64,000 bases of DNA from NCBI GenBank assembly GCA_936432065.2, contig OW386293.2:99965795-100029794 (forward strand), given 5' to 3'. Both the position numbers and the translations under genes were made by a program. The stretch comes from Rutpela maculata. Taxonomy: Eukaryota > Arthropoda > Insecta > Coleoptera > Cerambycidae. Below the pieces are notes generated by a model. The model had not been told where the DNA came from. It searched no databases and worked only from the letters and a program-made list of their open reading frames with translations. This document shows, one piece after another, positions 1 to 11,149 of this stretch (the first letter of the stretch is position 1; every line of letters starts with the position of its first letter).

Positions 1-465
1 TCTTATTAATCGATAAATTATAATTATGTTTTACGTGCTTTCTAACTAAATGTTTTAAAATTTTGTTTGCTTTCTATTTTTCTGATCAGCTCGACAGAGT
101 TATGGCGATAATGCGACTGGCTCTGTACAACTGAGCAGAGAAGGAGGTATTTGTCATCTGTTTTCCAAAATAATTCCCGAGCATAAAATAAATGCAAAAA
201 ATGTATAAAGTTTCGTATGTGATAAATGAAAAAGAAAATAATATTGTAGAGAAGATTATGCAGCTTCTGCGGGTGGTTGTAAGCATGCAATAGCTTTTGT
301 AATGTGGTTACATCGCCAAAGTAAAGAACCCTCGCCAACCGATACAGTTTGCTACTGGAAAAAATCTGGCATGCTTTATTTTTTTACAATATATTAAATA
401 ATAAAATATAATGTATTACTTAATAGATAAAACAACTTTATTCTCATGTAAACTCTATATTCTGG
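1..465. other. AT-rich spacer, no feature seen
   Basis: Only short chance reading frames are present, with no recognisable motif. The stretch ends at the left terminus of a hAT-like element. Confidence 0.6.
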
Positions 466-2037
466 CAGAGCTGGGTAAAGTACTCTGGTAAAGTGCTTTG
501 AAGTAGTACTTGAAGCACTTTTAGGGCTTCAAGCACTGTGCTTCAATTACTTTTAAAAGAGAGTACTTGGTACTTAACATTTGAATTACTTTGCTTAAGT
601 ACTTGGGGCTTTCAAGCCCTTTCAGAGGGCTTCAATTACTTTCGAAAGTGCTTCAATTACTTTTAAAGTAATTGAAGTCCTTTTTAGTACTTCAATTACT
701 TTAGAAAGTAATTGAAATCCTTTTGAAGTGCTTGAAGTATTTCAAAAGTACGTGCAACTTATTTTTAAAATTCATTCGAGGCCCTTCCAGACAAGTCTCA
801 TCATGAATTGTCAGTAACTAATAAAAAAACAAAGTCGTCTGTATTCACTGTTCAGTGTTTAGTTATTCTTAATTGGCTATTACCATTTCTGTTATGTATT
901 GTGAAATAAATAATAGGTCTTAGTTTTAGAATAATTGAGGAGTGATGAGATGATAATTTGAGACAGTTAATTTATTTTCGCCTTAATATATTGCAGTAAT
1001 TGAATTTGAAGAAAAATTTTTTAAACTGTAGGTTTTAAAGGTACGTTTAATTGGCTCTAACGAAATTATTTTATGTTTAACTATGTCTTGTAATTTTATT
1101 ATTTTTTTTTTTAATTCGTTTAGCTCTTGTATTTTTGCGATTATTTTTACAAAACTTAAAAGTTTCAACATGTTTAAAGAGTAGGTACGTCCAAAAAATA
1201 ATTTAAAAAAATAAATATCCTCTTATGTTAATTAGAAGCCCATACCGTCATTCTTTTTGCATTAAATTAAAAAAAAAAATAATGGCATAATTATTATGAG
1301 TCCGCAAACTTTTAAATAATTTGTGGCTTTTGGCTGTTTAAACAAGTACTTATTTGTCATGAAATTTTCTGTGGTGTTAACATCCATAAAGAGTATGTTT
1401 CTTCAAAATTTTATGTAAATTGATAGATTATTATTAAAGCTATATTAAATTATTTAAAAAGATATATATTGGCTTGTTCATTTTTTTTTTTTTTGAAGTT
1501 TGTACATATTGTATATCTTAATCTGAAATTTTGTTGTGAACAATCTTCATTTTATATTTTTGCAATACGACCAATACGACAGGAGATATTCATAAAAATG
1601 CGATAAAAGACGATATTTTGTAATTTCAATTGTTTGTCATCCTCGCCCCAAGACAAAAATGTATAGTGTCGTATGCCAGATTCCAGCAAAAAAGGTCCTC
1701 CCTAAACACTATGTGTATTATTAATATTATCATGTACCTACATTTACTTACTAACAAATACATAAATAATTTTCTTTTAGAGCGTTTATTTTTCCTGAAT
1801 TTTTGGTGATTGGTGTGACAATAATCTTGCTTTTGTTCTTTAATCTCATATTACCGCCTGATATTTATATTTCTGAGAGCTTGGTACTTGGTGCTTTACT
1901 TTTTCAAGTACTGTACTTGGTAATTGAAGTACTTTTGTAAATAAAAGTACTTGGTACTTGATGTTTTAAAGCACTCTGGCTAAGTGCTTGGTACTTGGTG
2001 CTTGAAGCACTTTATCAGAGTACTTTACCCAGCTCTG
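466..2037. mobile_element. Non-autonomous hAT-like element, family 1
   Basis: Both ends carry the same inverted terminus, CAGAGCTGGGTAAAGTACTC, on opposite strands, near-identical for about 30 bp. Inside each end is an array of short repeats built on AAGTACTT and TTGAAGTACTT (about 475-750 on the left, 1885-2020 on the right). Such subterminal arrays in hAT elements are usually transposase-binding sites. The centre (about 800-1850) is AT-rich and encodes nothing recognisable, so any transposase would come from elsewhere. The flanking octamers (tattctgg on the left, gcatgatt on the right) do not match, so the 8-bp duplication has been lost or one end is rearranged. The same terminus occurs on the better-preserved element at 15501-17880. 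Confidence 0.75.
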
Positions 2038-2505
2038 GCATGATTGATTAAAATTTCTAACTTTTGTGGCAAAGTTACGCGAGACGCGATATAGGTAAGA
2101 AACATTTGCGGCTCTTATGTTCCCTTCTAGTCGTGGACACAGACGAACTTCGAATTTATCAGTAAGTGTTTGGAACGCGAAGGACTTTTAGTGGTATTAT
2201 TATTCTAGATTTAGATTAGGAATTTTCGTCAGTGTATCAATGTTGTGTACAGTTTGTGTTTTCCACGGCTTTTACATTACATTTTAGCGGATTAAATCTC
2301 TCATATTACTATTTTCATTGTAATACAGAAAAAATTGAAGTACGGCTCTGGGCAGCAGTGACTAACTCTAGCCAGCATCGAAATGGCTTCGACTGTGATA
2401 TTTTTTTGGTCTTTTTTTATTCGTACTAAACTTATGATGTAATTACTTATTTATTTAGAAAATATATCTCTAGTATTTACTTTTTTTTTAACCTAATTAA
2501 CTTAC
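2038..2505. other. Spacer, no feature seen
   Basis: There is a 65-codon open frame at 2232-2429 on the plus strand but it resembles nothing I know and has no coding signature. Confidence 0.5.
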
Positions 2506-2707
2506 ATTAAAATGATCCTGACAGCAAAAGGCTCCTGTTTTTTAGTTTAACCGGACAGCCCGACGCATTGCTTGTTGCCAAAGAACTCTTTTCTTTTCTG
2601 TCTGTCGGTAAACGAATAAAATATTTATCTGGCGTTGACGCCGTCGTGCTTTTGCATTCAGGAACAGTACAATATTTATATTTATTTTTGGTGTGATATG
2701 ATGACAT
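2506..2707 (-). pseudogene. Broken THAP zinc-finger exon
   Basis: The frame starts MSSYH and shows the THAP beginning: CTVPEC (the C-x4-C pair), followed by an FIRLP segment. After one missing base the same strand continues in a shifted frame with WQQAMRR, then a TAA stop, then FCCQDHFN, which supplies the distal C-x2-H zinc ligands. The coding sequence runs directly into GTAAG at 2505-2501, a good 5' splice donor, so this looks like a first exon. THAP domains bind DNA and are common in P-element-like transposases and proteins derived from them. One frameshift and one stop make this copy non-functional. No later exon is visible downstream on the minus strand, which ends in the hAT-like element. 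Confidence 0.7.
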
Positions 2708-2850
2708 TTTTATTCAAATCACAAAACAAAACAGTTTTGAAGTTTAACAATGTCTTTATCCGATGATTAACAACATTGAACTATTATAACGTGAGCAATA
2801 TAGCGCGCCCTGTGTATTGTACTGGAGTCGCCTCACAGCTTTAAGCCTAA

Positions 2851-2858
2851 TGACGTCA
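2851..2858. promoter_or_regulatory. Full CRE palindrome TGACGTCA
   Basis: A perfect TGACGTCA lies about 145 bp upstream of the ATG of the THAP exon, in a locally GC-richer stretch (2800-2890). The position would suit a promoter element of that relic gene. It could also be chance. Confidence 0.2.
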
Positions 2859-3061
2859 TTCAGCTCGGTTGGATTTGGATGCGCCGCGCGACTTTAATAA
2901 TTTTTTTTAACATGATCGGATTGACAGAATTTGCTAATTTTTGGTAGATCATCTTTTTAAAAGCCGTTCTTCAAGAAAATAATGTTTTTGAAACCCATTG
3001 GTTCGTTTTTCATCCTTAACCCCCAAAAAAGACCCACCCTAAAAATGGTCTGTCCGGAGGT

Positions 3062-4742
3062 GTGTATCCTTTTGTATTTGGTAATAGTCGAGGAAATATA
3101 ACACAAAAATAGCCCTAACCTTCAATTTTTTTTGCAGTAAGTCGGATTGAGAAGGGGTTTTTTGCATTCGCTTCGTTAACTCGTCTAGAAACTTTGTGCC
3201 TTATTTTGGTCTTGTACTTTTTTGAAATTGCATTGCTGCATCGAAAAGTGCATTCTTATAAGTGCATCTTTTCAAGTGATGAAGAAAAAATTCATATCTT
3301 CCAGAAAAAACTCCCGAATCATACGAATTTCAGTACCCGGGGGGTTTTTAAGTCAGTGGACATGAGTGTGATGTCCAAATGAGCCCCATGTGCACCTGGA
3401 GGTCAGGACGGCACCAAGAACGTCATCACTTGGAGTTCCCTGTAAACTCATGGAAAATCGATCGAAACTCGTTACCCGGGGGTTTTTCGGCTCGCTCGTC
3501 CCGAATCTGACATCGGCAACCTCCTCCGGAGGACCTGGTGTGCGCGACCTGGCTAATAACGTCATCTCCTGGAGTTTTACTGAAATTACTTATCAAATCG
3601 ATCGAAACTCGTTACCCGGGGGTTTTTCGGGCCGCTCGTCCCGAATCTGACATCGGCAACCTCTTCTGGGAGACCTGGTGCGCGTGACCTGGCTAATAAC
3701 GTCATCTTCTGGAGTTTTACTGAAATTACTTATCAAATCATTATACAAAATGGGCATGTCCTTTCTTTTTCAATGAACTTACTTTATCACCAGAGTTGGA
3801 ATAGGTGATTCAATTGAAACTATTCGAGTAGTAAATGAAAGGTATGGGTACAAATGTATGCAGGTACAATTTCAAAAATATCTGAACTTTATATTTCTTT
3901 TTACAAATACATTAAGTTATCAAAAAAACTTTTCTTAATTTTACAGTTTATTCTAAATATCGTCCGCCTCATCAACCGATACGTTAGTACTTTCTTCATC
4001 GAGAGTGTCATCTTCGTATAAAGAAGGCGCCAATTTGAAATTTTAACTAGTTTTACTTCTATCAAATAATAAATTTTTGTAATAAAAATAATTATTTTTA
4101 TTTTTAATTAATAATTATTTATAATTTGTTGCATCATAGATATTTACGTCAAAATGATTAAGAAGGTTGCAGTGGAAAACTTGTTCTACCATAATAATAT
4201 ATTAACTAGCATTTATTAAAGCAATGTTAGAAAGTTTGACGACAAAATTTCAGTAAAACTCTAGGAGATGACGTTATTAGCCAGGTCACGCACACCAGGT
4301 CCTCCTGCCGATGTCAGATTCGGGACGAGCGAGCCGAAAAACCCCCGGGTAACGAGTTTCGATCGATTTTCCATGAGTTTACAGGGAACTCCAGGTGATG
4401 ACGTTCCTGGTGCCGTCCTCACCTCCAGGTGCACAGGGGGCTCATTTGGACATCATATTTAGGTCCAGCGACTCAAAAAACCCCCTGGTACTGAAATTCG
4501 TATGATTCGGAAGTTTTTTCTGGAAAATATGAATTTTTTCTTCATCACTTGAAAAGATGCACTTATAAGAATCCACTTTTCGATGCAGCAATGCAATTTC
4601 AAAAAAGTACAGGACCAAAATATGGCACAAAGTTTCTAGACGAGTTAACGAAGCGAATGCAAAAAACCCCATCTCAATCCGACTTATTGCAAAAAAAATT
4701 GAAGGTTGACTGCTATATTTCCTCGCCTATAAGGATGCACTG
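3062..4742. repeat. Large inverted repeat, arms about 0.5 kb
   Basis: The left arm (about 3062-3596) and right arm (about 4253-4742) are reverse complements. They share blocks such as GAAACTCGTTACCCGGGGG, CCGAATCTGACATCGGCAAC and CTAGACGAGTTAACGAAGCG. The spacer (3741-4245) is AT-rich. The arms hold open frames, but these are the same sequence read in both directions and show no domain. I interpret it as a fold-back or non-autonomous element. The right arm abuts the satellite-like array at 4739. Confidence 0.75.
3461..3740 (+). repeat. Two tandem 140-bp units in the left arm
   Basis: The block starting ATCGAAACTCGTTACC at 3461 recurs at 3601, and both units end with TTACTTATCAAATC. The right arm of the surrounding inverted repeat has only one unit, so the duplication arose after the arms formed. 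Confidence 0.8.
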
Positions 4743-5395
4743 GTTTGGTCCACTTTTTTTGTTTTGGTGGGAGTTTCTTGGTGGTTAGGGGTTTAAAACG
4801 AGCGAATCTGACAATTTTGACTTCGGATTTAGTTTCAGCGGGTTCAAGTACTAATCTGGCCCACAGGCCAGACCACTTTTTGTTTTGTTTTGGGTGTGTT
4901 TTTTGGGATTAGAGAGAATCTGACAATTCTGACTTCGGATTTAATTTCAAATGGTCCAAAAACATAAGAATACACTGGTATGGTCCGCAGGCCACACCAC
5001 TTTTGGGGGAAGGTGTTTTTTTGGTGTTTGTCAAAAACGAGCCAATCGGAAAATTCTGACTTCGGATTCGGTTTCAGCGGGTCCAAATACATAAGGATAC
5101 ACTGATATGGTCCGCAGGCCAGACTACTTTTTTTTGTTTTGGTAGTGTTTTTTTGGGTTGGGGGTGAAAAACAAGCGAATCTAACAATTTTGACTTCGGA
5201 TTAGGTTTCAGAGGGTCAAAATACATGAGGGTACACTGATATGTTCCGCAGGCCAATCCACTTTTTTGGGGGATATTTTTTTGGTGTTGGGGCGAAAAAA
5301 AGAAGGAATCTGATAATTCTGACTCCGGATTCGGTTTCAGCGGGGCCAAATACATAAGGATATACTGGTCTGGTCCGCAGGCCAGACCACTTTTT
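4739..5395. repeat. Satellite-like array, about 5 units of 115-135 bp
   Basis: The recurring core is GGTCCGCAGGCCAGACCAC, then a T-rich stretch, then GCGAATCTGACAATT-type sequence and CTTCGGATT-type sequence with a TTTCAGCGGG block. Cores lie near 4744, 4857, 4980, 5107, 5240 and 5369. Units differ by several substitutions and in the length of the T-run. The array ends where it meets the RT sequence of a LINE at about 5395. Confidence 0.85.
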
Positions 5396-7155
5396 TTGTG
5401 TGGCTGTGTAATTAACAATGAATCATCAGCGTACATGAAGATATTGCACTCACTTAAATGGTCAGGTAAGTCGTTGACATATAAAAGAAAAATGAGGGGA
5501 CCCAAGATACTTGTGGGGTGCCAAGTTCAGTTCTGAAAAAAACATCGGCATATTTAGAAATAAATTTTCTGTTTGCGAGATAGGATATTATAAGAGAGTT
5601 AGTATTTCCTCGAATACCAAGTTTGCTTAATTGCATCGAAACAAATCTACTATCTATGGTATCGAAAGCTCTAGACAGATGAAAGAATAACCCAACGACG
5701 TTTTCGGATTCGTCGAATTTACCTAAGAATAAATTCGGTAGTAGCAATTTCGGTTGACAGGTTTTTCCTGAAGCCAAACTGACGTTTAATAAACAAATTC
5801 TGTTGGTTTAAGTAAGAAGTTTTCGGGCATTGCAATTTCAATGATTTTAGAGAAGATACTTAACATTGCACGTCACCTTTTTTAGGAATGGGCACTAGAA
5901 TGGCAAGTTTCAAAATGTCGGGAAACTTACCACTCGTAAAATCAAAATTCATTATTTCAACTAACGGCGTTAAAATAAGATTTGAGCATTTTTTAATTAA
6001 ACTTATGGGAATTTCATCAAACCCAGTAGAATTTTTATTAGGTAAGTTCATAATAATTCTATCGATGTCTCGTTCATTGACCGGTGTAAAAAACATTGAG
6101 TATTTGCTTAACTGATAGTACAGTTTTCCGAGAAGACATTTTTTAAGTAATCATTTAATTTCTTCTGAACCGTGCTGGAAAAGTGGTCACCAAAGGCTGT
6201 GGCAATTTCATTGGTATTTGTTAACGTGCTGTTTTCTGTTTTTATTGTGGTTGGAGGATTTGAAGTTTTGCTAGATTTGTGATTAACCAAATTCCACATT
6301 GTTTTAGCTTTATTTTTTAACGACTGAATTGCATTAAAATTGTGATTTTTTTCCCGCCTTTACAAGATGCTTGGTTTCTCTCTTCAGATTTTTATATATG
6401 TTATATTGATCCTCATCATTTACAGATTTACGTAATTGATTCAGTTGTTTTAACCCTTGAATTTTATTAGGTTTTTTTTACTTTTTCTGTTTTCTCCACC
6501 TTAGGAAGTGCGGCGTTAAGACAGTATTCACAATGAGACAAAAAATCTATAAAAATCTCGTTACACATCGCCATAATGCATATGAAAAGTGAACTCGCTA
6601 AGAATTTTCCGAAATTGGGCTATCGCAAGTCAGAAAAATTCCTTGGACGGATTCTTGACTAGTTACTTTATTGTCGCTCTCAAGATCTATTTTAAAGGGT
6701 TTATGCGTGGTGATCTGATAGAAATGGATCAAAACTATCACCTGATAGGTATTGGTTGCTGCTGTTAGTGGTTATGTAATCTATTATACCACTGGTTGTT
6801 CTGTTGTCTGTACTGGCTATTCTTGTCGGGGTGTTAACTAGGGAAGTGAGTTTAAAATGATCAAACAGATTAATTAGGTTATTGCTTTCCGGTGTCTATG
6901 TTAAAGTCACCTCATAAAGTAATACATTTAAATCTTTAAGTTGCAATTTCGAGAGCTTTAGATAGCTGTAGAATAAAAATTTCGTGATTTATCACTATGG
7001 AAAATATAATCGCCGATAATACAAAAATCATGTTTATAAGAAATCGCAAAATGAGTTTCTAGATTACACAAGCTACTTATGGCCTTACAATTACTACTGA
7101 TTTCACTTTTAGCGTAAATAACTGAGCCGCCGTGTATTAATTTTTTTCTACGATT
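5396..7155 (-). mobile_element. Decayed Jockey/CR1-like LINE (endonuclease to RT)
   Basis: Reading leftward on the minus strand the pieces occur in LINE order. An endonuclease piece (GGSVIYAK near 7130, and a stretch near 6800-6900 including NTPTRIAS) is followed by a linker near 6260-6350 (KAKTMWNLVN). RT blocks follow: NSTGFDEIP near 6020, LSRAFDTIDS near 5660, and FMYADDSLL near 5430, the catalytic YADD box. Several frameshifts and stops break the frame. The RT stops about eight residues after YADD, where the satellite-like array begins, so the thumb and C-terminus are missing. It is a dead fragment with both ends lost. Confidence 0.85.
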
Positions 7156-7161
7156 GTGCTG

Positions 7162-7414
7162 AAAGTCAAATTTTCTAACTTCAAAATGAGTGCAGAAAAT
7201 ATCACTTTGCCGCACGCCGTGCGGCAAAGAATTTGTCACACGCCTTGATTACATCTTCACGCACCGGAATAAAATAGTGTGTTTACCATAAAGAATTTTA
7301 TATTACTTACTGGTAATAACAATTAAATTCTATAAATGTACATTAATTACACATGAATTGCAATTGCAAAGTCAAATTTTCTTACTTCAGAATGACAGCG
7401 GAAAATGTCACTTT
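7162..7414 (+). repeat. Pair of 47-bp direct repeats
   Basis: AAAGTCAAATTTTCT-type sequence followed by ACTTC and AGAAAATGTCACTTT-like sequence occurs at 7162-7208 and 7368-7414 with a few mismatches. The first copy is followed by a palindrome, TTTGCCGCACGCCGTGCGGC, near 7205. Confidence 0.7.
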
Positions 7415-7504
7415 AAATAAAATCTGACAAGCAGCAAATTTAAGATTTTGGAAAGACTTTAAAAAGGGAAATAACTTCACAACCGTAGAAAAAATAATAT
7501 GTAA

Positions 7505-7612
7505 CACACGTGTGGCAAGCTTCATTGCAAAACTCGTATGATAGGAACACTCGCTGCGCTCGTGTTCCTACTTTCATACATCGTTTTGCAATGAAGCCCT
7601 TGCCACACTTGT
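7505..7612. repeat. 108-bp imperfect hairpin
   Basis: Arms 7505-7552 and 7559-7612 are near reverse complements. The left arm includes TGTGGCAAGCTTCATTGC and the right includes GCAATGAAGCCCTTGCCAC. The loop is only a few bases. No protein is encoded. It is probably a small fold-back repeat. Confidence 0.8.
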
Positions 7613-8423
7613 ATTACAATCTACTATTGTCTACATTATCAGTGTGTGTGACGAGATCCTATTGGCATTTAAATTTGGAGAGGGTGTAATTCAAAATAAT
7701 TTTTACAAGGGCTTATTTCTTCAGTTAATCATTCTTATTCTGTAATTGGTCTTTGACTGTTGGATAAATTAATTAATTCAGTAAAATAAACAAATAAATA
7801 AAAAACATCAAATTTCCAATGTTATTAACGTTGTCAACTGGCTACTCGCCTGAAGTTCCTCATATAAGAAAATAATTCACAATATTGTCAGGAGATTTTC
7901 ATTACTGAATAATGACACGAAAATGTTGGTAGCATACGCCAATAATTGTTACAAGAGATCTACCATATTATGGCGAGGTGTTAAGTTTTTTCGCCCTCGA
8001 TTTCTTGATTTGTTATAATTCACAGCTAAAAACTCATTTGCATGCCACGTATATTTTTTATTTATATAGCTCTTATATTAACAGTTAAGTCTACACAGAT
8101 GAAAAGAAAAAACGCCTCAAGGTAAATTGGGTAAATATTGATTCTATTCAACTGAAATTGCTACTATTTAATAGATTTCCGTGAAGCAGTAATCACATCA
8201 GAATCCATTTAATTAATTTGTGAATGTACTCCGCTTACACGTATGTTGATTGCCGAAACAAATTAAGATAAACTTGAAGCAAATACTATTTGTAGCCAAA
8301 TTAAATGGTAGGAACCGCATAGTAACCACGGTTATAAAAAAAAACAGATTCAAGCTTACACAATGTGAACTTCAAGTAAATATCTATCAACAAAAAGGAA
8401 AGTTAGTTCTTGCAAGTAATTAT
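7613..8423. other. Spacer, no feature seen
   Basis: AT-rich sequence with only short chance frames. Confidence 0.5.
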
Positions 8424-8483
8424 CACAGCAACTGTTTATTTACCGATCGATTATATTCTAAAACAATAGGATTCTCCCACTAG
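8424..8483 (-). repeat. Fragment of the type-2 small repeat
   Basis: TTTATTTACCGATCGATTAT and the following AACAATAGGATTCT match the type-2 repeat at 58665-58946. The match resumes weakly after 9185 (ACTAACTTAC and beyond), so the type-1 element at 8484-9184 appears to sit inside a type-2 copy. Confidence 0.6.
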
Positions 8484-9184
8484 ACAAAAAACCGCTGCCC
8501 AAGGAATCACTACTTCCACATCCAGATTCTCTATCCAAGTCACTCACAACGAAAAAACGTTGTATGTGAAAATAATTGTTTATGGAACTTTAATAATATA
8601 ATATTTGAAATCCTCTACCCCAAAAACCCATAAAACGATACCCCACATCGGTAGTGGGGTGGGGGTGGTGATAGGGGGGTGGTAGTGGGGGGTGGATGAA
8701 GTAAAAAAAATATTTTGAGGTTTCTGGTTCCTGTACATACACTAAATCACATTTTTTTTCATCCCCTTTAATAAGGAGGTGGGGGTGGCTAATGCCAAAA
8801 ATTTTTTTGAGACCTTGGCGTCTCTTGTATGTACTAAATACCAATTTCATGGACTCTTACCTGCTTGATTTACCCATTTACCCCAAATTTACCCCAATTT
8901 ACCCCCCAACCCTTCGACGGAACAAGATGAAAATATAATCTAGTTCTAGATCTCGTTAAAGTACATATGTGTACTAAATTTCAAGTCAATATCTTAAACG
9001 GTTCCAGAGTAAACGTGCGCACAAAAAAAAGTTACAGACAGACCGACAGACAGACAGACCGACAGACAGACAGAAATTTTTTTTTCGCTCAAACTTGAAA
9101 TCTCGACGTTTCATAACATTTTAAGCCTATTTGGACAATAAAATTTTTTTTGTCGTTACTATACTTCCACTGGACGTGGAAGTA
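8484..9184 (+). mobile_element. 701-bp type-1 repeat, copy 1
   Basis: This unit recurs at 35473-36173 with the same length and in part at 42421-42678 and 53226-53578. It starts AAAAACCGCTGCCCAAGG. Near the left end is ACTTCCACATCCAG, which is inverted relative to CTGGACGTGGAAGTA at the right end. A G-rich tract lies at 8650-8695, a GACA microsatellite at about 9037-9073, and a short terminal hairpin (CTTCCACTGGACGTGGAAG) closes the right end. Flanks are ACTAG and ACTAA, an imperfect 5-bp duplication. No coding sequence is visible. The structure recalls hairpin-ended non-autonomous elements, but I do not recognise the family. Confidence 0.8.
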
Positions 9185-9504
9185 ACTAACTTACTATCAA
9201 ATTTCAATATAATCAGATATTCAGATTTTCATTTCGGAAAAATTCCGGGAAGCGGTAACTTTTGAGAGTACATCTCGGAACATGTTAGGAACAACATAGT
9301 CCGTGAGCGTAATTAATAATTAGTTGCAAAATACCACTTTTTATCAAATATATCTTAAAATATGTTTTTCTTTCAAAAACTAATTGCGCCATTCAAAAGT
9401 ACGGGAAATTTCACATCAAAAATGTATATGAAGTTTTTTTGTACGATCAAAAATGTAGATTCCAGATTTTTTTGTTTAACGCACAAAAATTGAACGCGAA
9501 GACA

Positions 9505-9535
9505 CGTAAGTATGGCGCGCGAAGCGCGCGCGGCC
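9505..9535. repeat. Short GC-rich palindrome
   Basis: GGCGCGCGAAGCGCGCGC lies in otherwise AT-rich DNA and can form a short hairpin. No gene is attached to it. Confidence 0.45.
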
Positions 9536-9667
9536 TCGGGCTCGCTGCGCTAAATTTGTTTTAACCTTTGAACTGATTAATGAAATTGACCTCACAAAGG
9601 CTTAAATGAAAGAAGAAACATGTGGCGATTGGATTATATGTATTTTGAAATATATTAATGAATGTAG

Positions 9668-10248
9668 TCCAGGCATTAGACACCATATAGGCCCCTTACC
9701 TGGAAAAATTCATGGTAGTCATGAAGATAGGCTTACTTTATGGTTTTTGGCTCGCTGAATCCAAATTTTCAACTTCCCACCGAATATTCCCCCCGGAACC
9801 CCCTCAAATATAGAAAAATAAACAAAAAATTGTTTTTTCATTTTTTTAAACTTTTTTTTCGTTTTAGATAAAAAATATTCAAAAAGCAAAAATTTACAAC
9901 AAAAAAGGTCCTTTGACATTTTGACGTACGACGAACGGGGAAGCGCTAGCGCATGTTTCGGGACCCACTTGGTCCTCTCCCGTTCGTTGTACGTCAAAAT
10001 GTCAAAGAACCTTTTTTGTTAGAAATTTCGTTTACTTTCTGAACATCTGGGTATTTTTGATCTAAAACGAAAAAAAAGTTAAAAAAATAAAAAACCAATT
10101 TTTTGTTTTTTTCTAAATTTGAGGGGGTTCCGGAGGGAATTTTTGGTAGGAAGTTAAAAATTTAGATTCAGCGAGACAAAAAACATAAAGTAAGCCTATT
10201 TCCAGAACTACCATGAATTTTTCTAGGTAAAATTCTCTAATGCCTGGA
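9668..10248. mobile_element. 0.58-kb palindromic fold-back element
   Basis: The outer ends are TCCAGGCATTAGA and TCTAATGCCTGGA. The two halves are near reverse complements throughout: AAAAATTCATGGTAG near the left end matches CTACCATGAATTTTT near the right, and both flank the centre with ACGTCAAAATGTCAAAG-type sequence. The central loop is about 9947-9980. The open frame across it is only the palindrome read through. Confidence 0.85.
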
Positions 10249-10282
10249 GTAATGTGGGAATAGTACATATATGAAGTCGGAA

Positions 10283-10700
10283 CAAATCAAATCAAATCAA
10301 TTTATTTTGTTTTGGGACAATTACAAAATTGTATAACAATAGTCAGAAGTGGTAAAGGAGAAAATAATATAATATAAACTAATCTAACTTAATCTAAGTA
10401 TTAAAAAATTCGTCTAAAGAATAAAAACACTTCTACCAGGAACAATTTAATCTTTTTCTTGAATTGGTGTAATTCAATATTTTGTTTAAAATCATTTGGC
10501 AATTTATTAAAAATTTTTAGTCCTAAATAATTGGGTGATTTATTGGTAACTGACAGTTTTGAAAAAGGTACATAAATATCATTCTTATGCCTTGTAATTA
10601 ACCCGTGTATATCTTTATTGAGATTAAACTTATGTCTATTTTTAAAAATATTTATACATATTTTAAATATAAACAAAGACATAAAGATATTTGCGATGAA
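10283..10700 (-). mobile_element. 3' end of a Jockey/CR1-like LINE
   Basis: The minus-strand frame 10682-10401 contains YVPFSKLS, SPNYLGLKIFNKLP and FKKKIKLFL, the usual C-terminal tail of insect Jockey/CR1-like ORF2. After the stop comes a short AT-rich untranslated end. It closes in a GATTT-type repeat, seen on the plus strand as AATCAAATCAAATCAATTT at about 10285-10303. It is truncated upstream. It is not the missing end of the LINE at 5.4-7.2 kb, because the order would be wrong. Confidence 0.75.
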
Positions 10701-10703
10701 ATC

Positions 10704-11149
10704 GGTAAAAGCTCTACCATTTCTAAATTTTTAAGATAAAAACCTGGGTCTGTCACATTTTACTTTTGAAGTAATGTATAAAAATATATGAGTGAAAAAA
10801 ATCTCAAAAATTTATTTTTGAAGATGTACACTTCCAAAATTTGATATGTATAACTGACTTTAATCACCTATTAATCTAGTTTAAATCGCGTTATTAGATC
10901 TCTGTAGATGCGATTTTTGAAGCTTGAAAAGTGTACTTTAAGATGCTTCAAGGGGATTTATCTTGAAAATTAAATTAACCCTTTCTTTTACGAAAATAAT
11001 TTTAAAAAATTTTGCTCGAAAATTCGTGAAATTATGGTTAAAATAAACGTTAATAACTTTTATAAAAATTATTTAGCCTACTTATCCAGCACACGTTTAT
11101 ATTAGGACCTCAAAATAAGTAAATCTGATGTAAAAAAAATTGGAATATA
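10704..11149. other. Spacer, no feature seen
   Basis: AT-rich sequence with no motif I can name. Confidence 0.45.

Noticed and set aside
3194..4788. Several 60-86-codon frames
   Set aside because: All lie in the arms of one inverted repeat and mirror each other. No domain.
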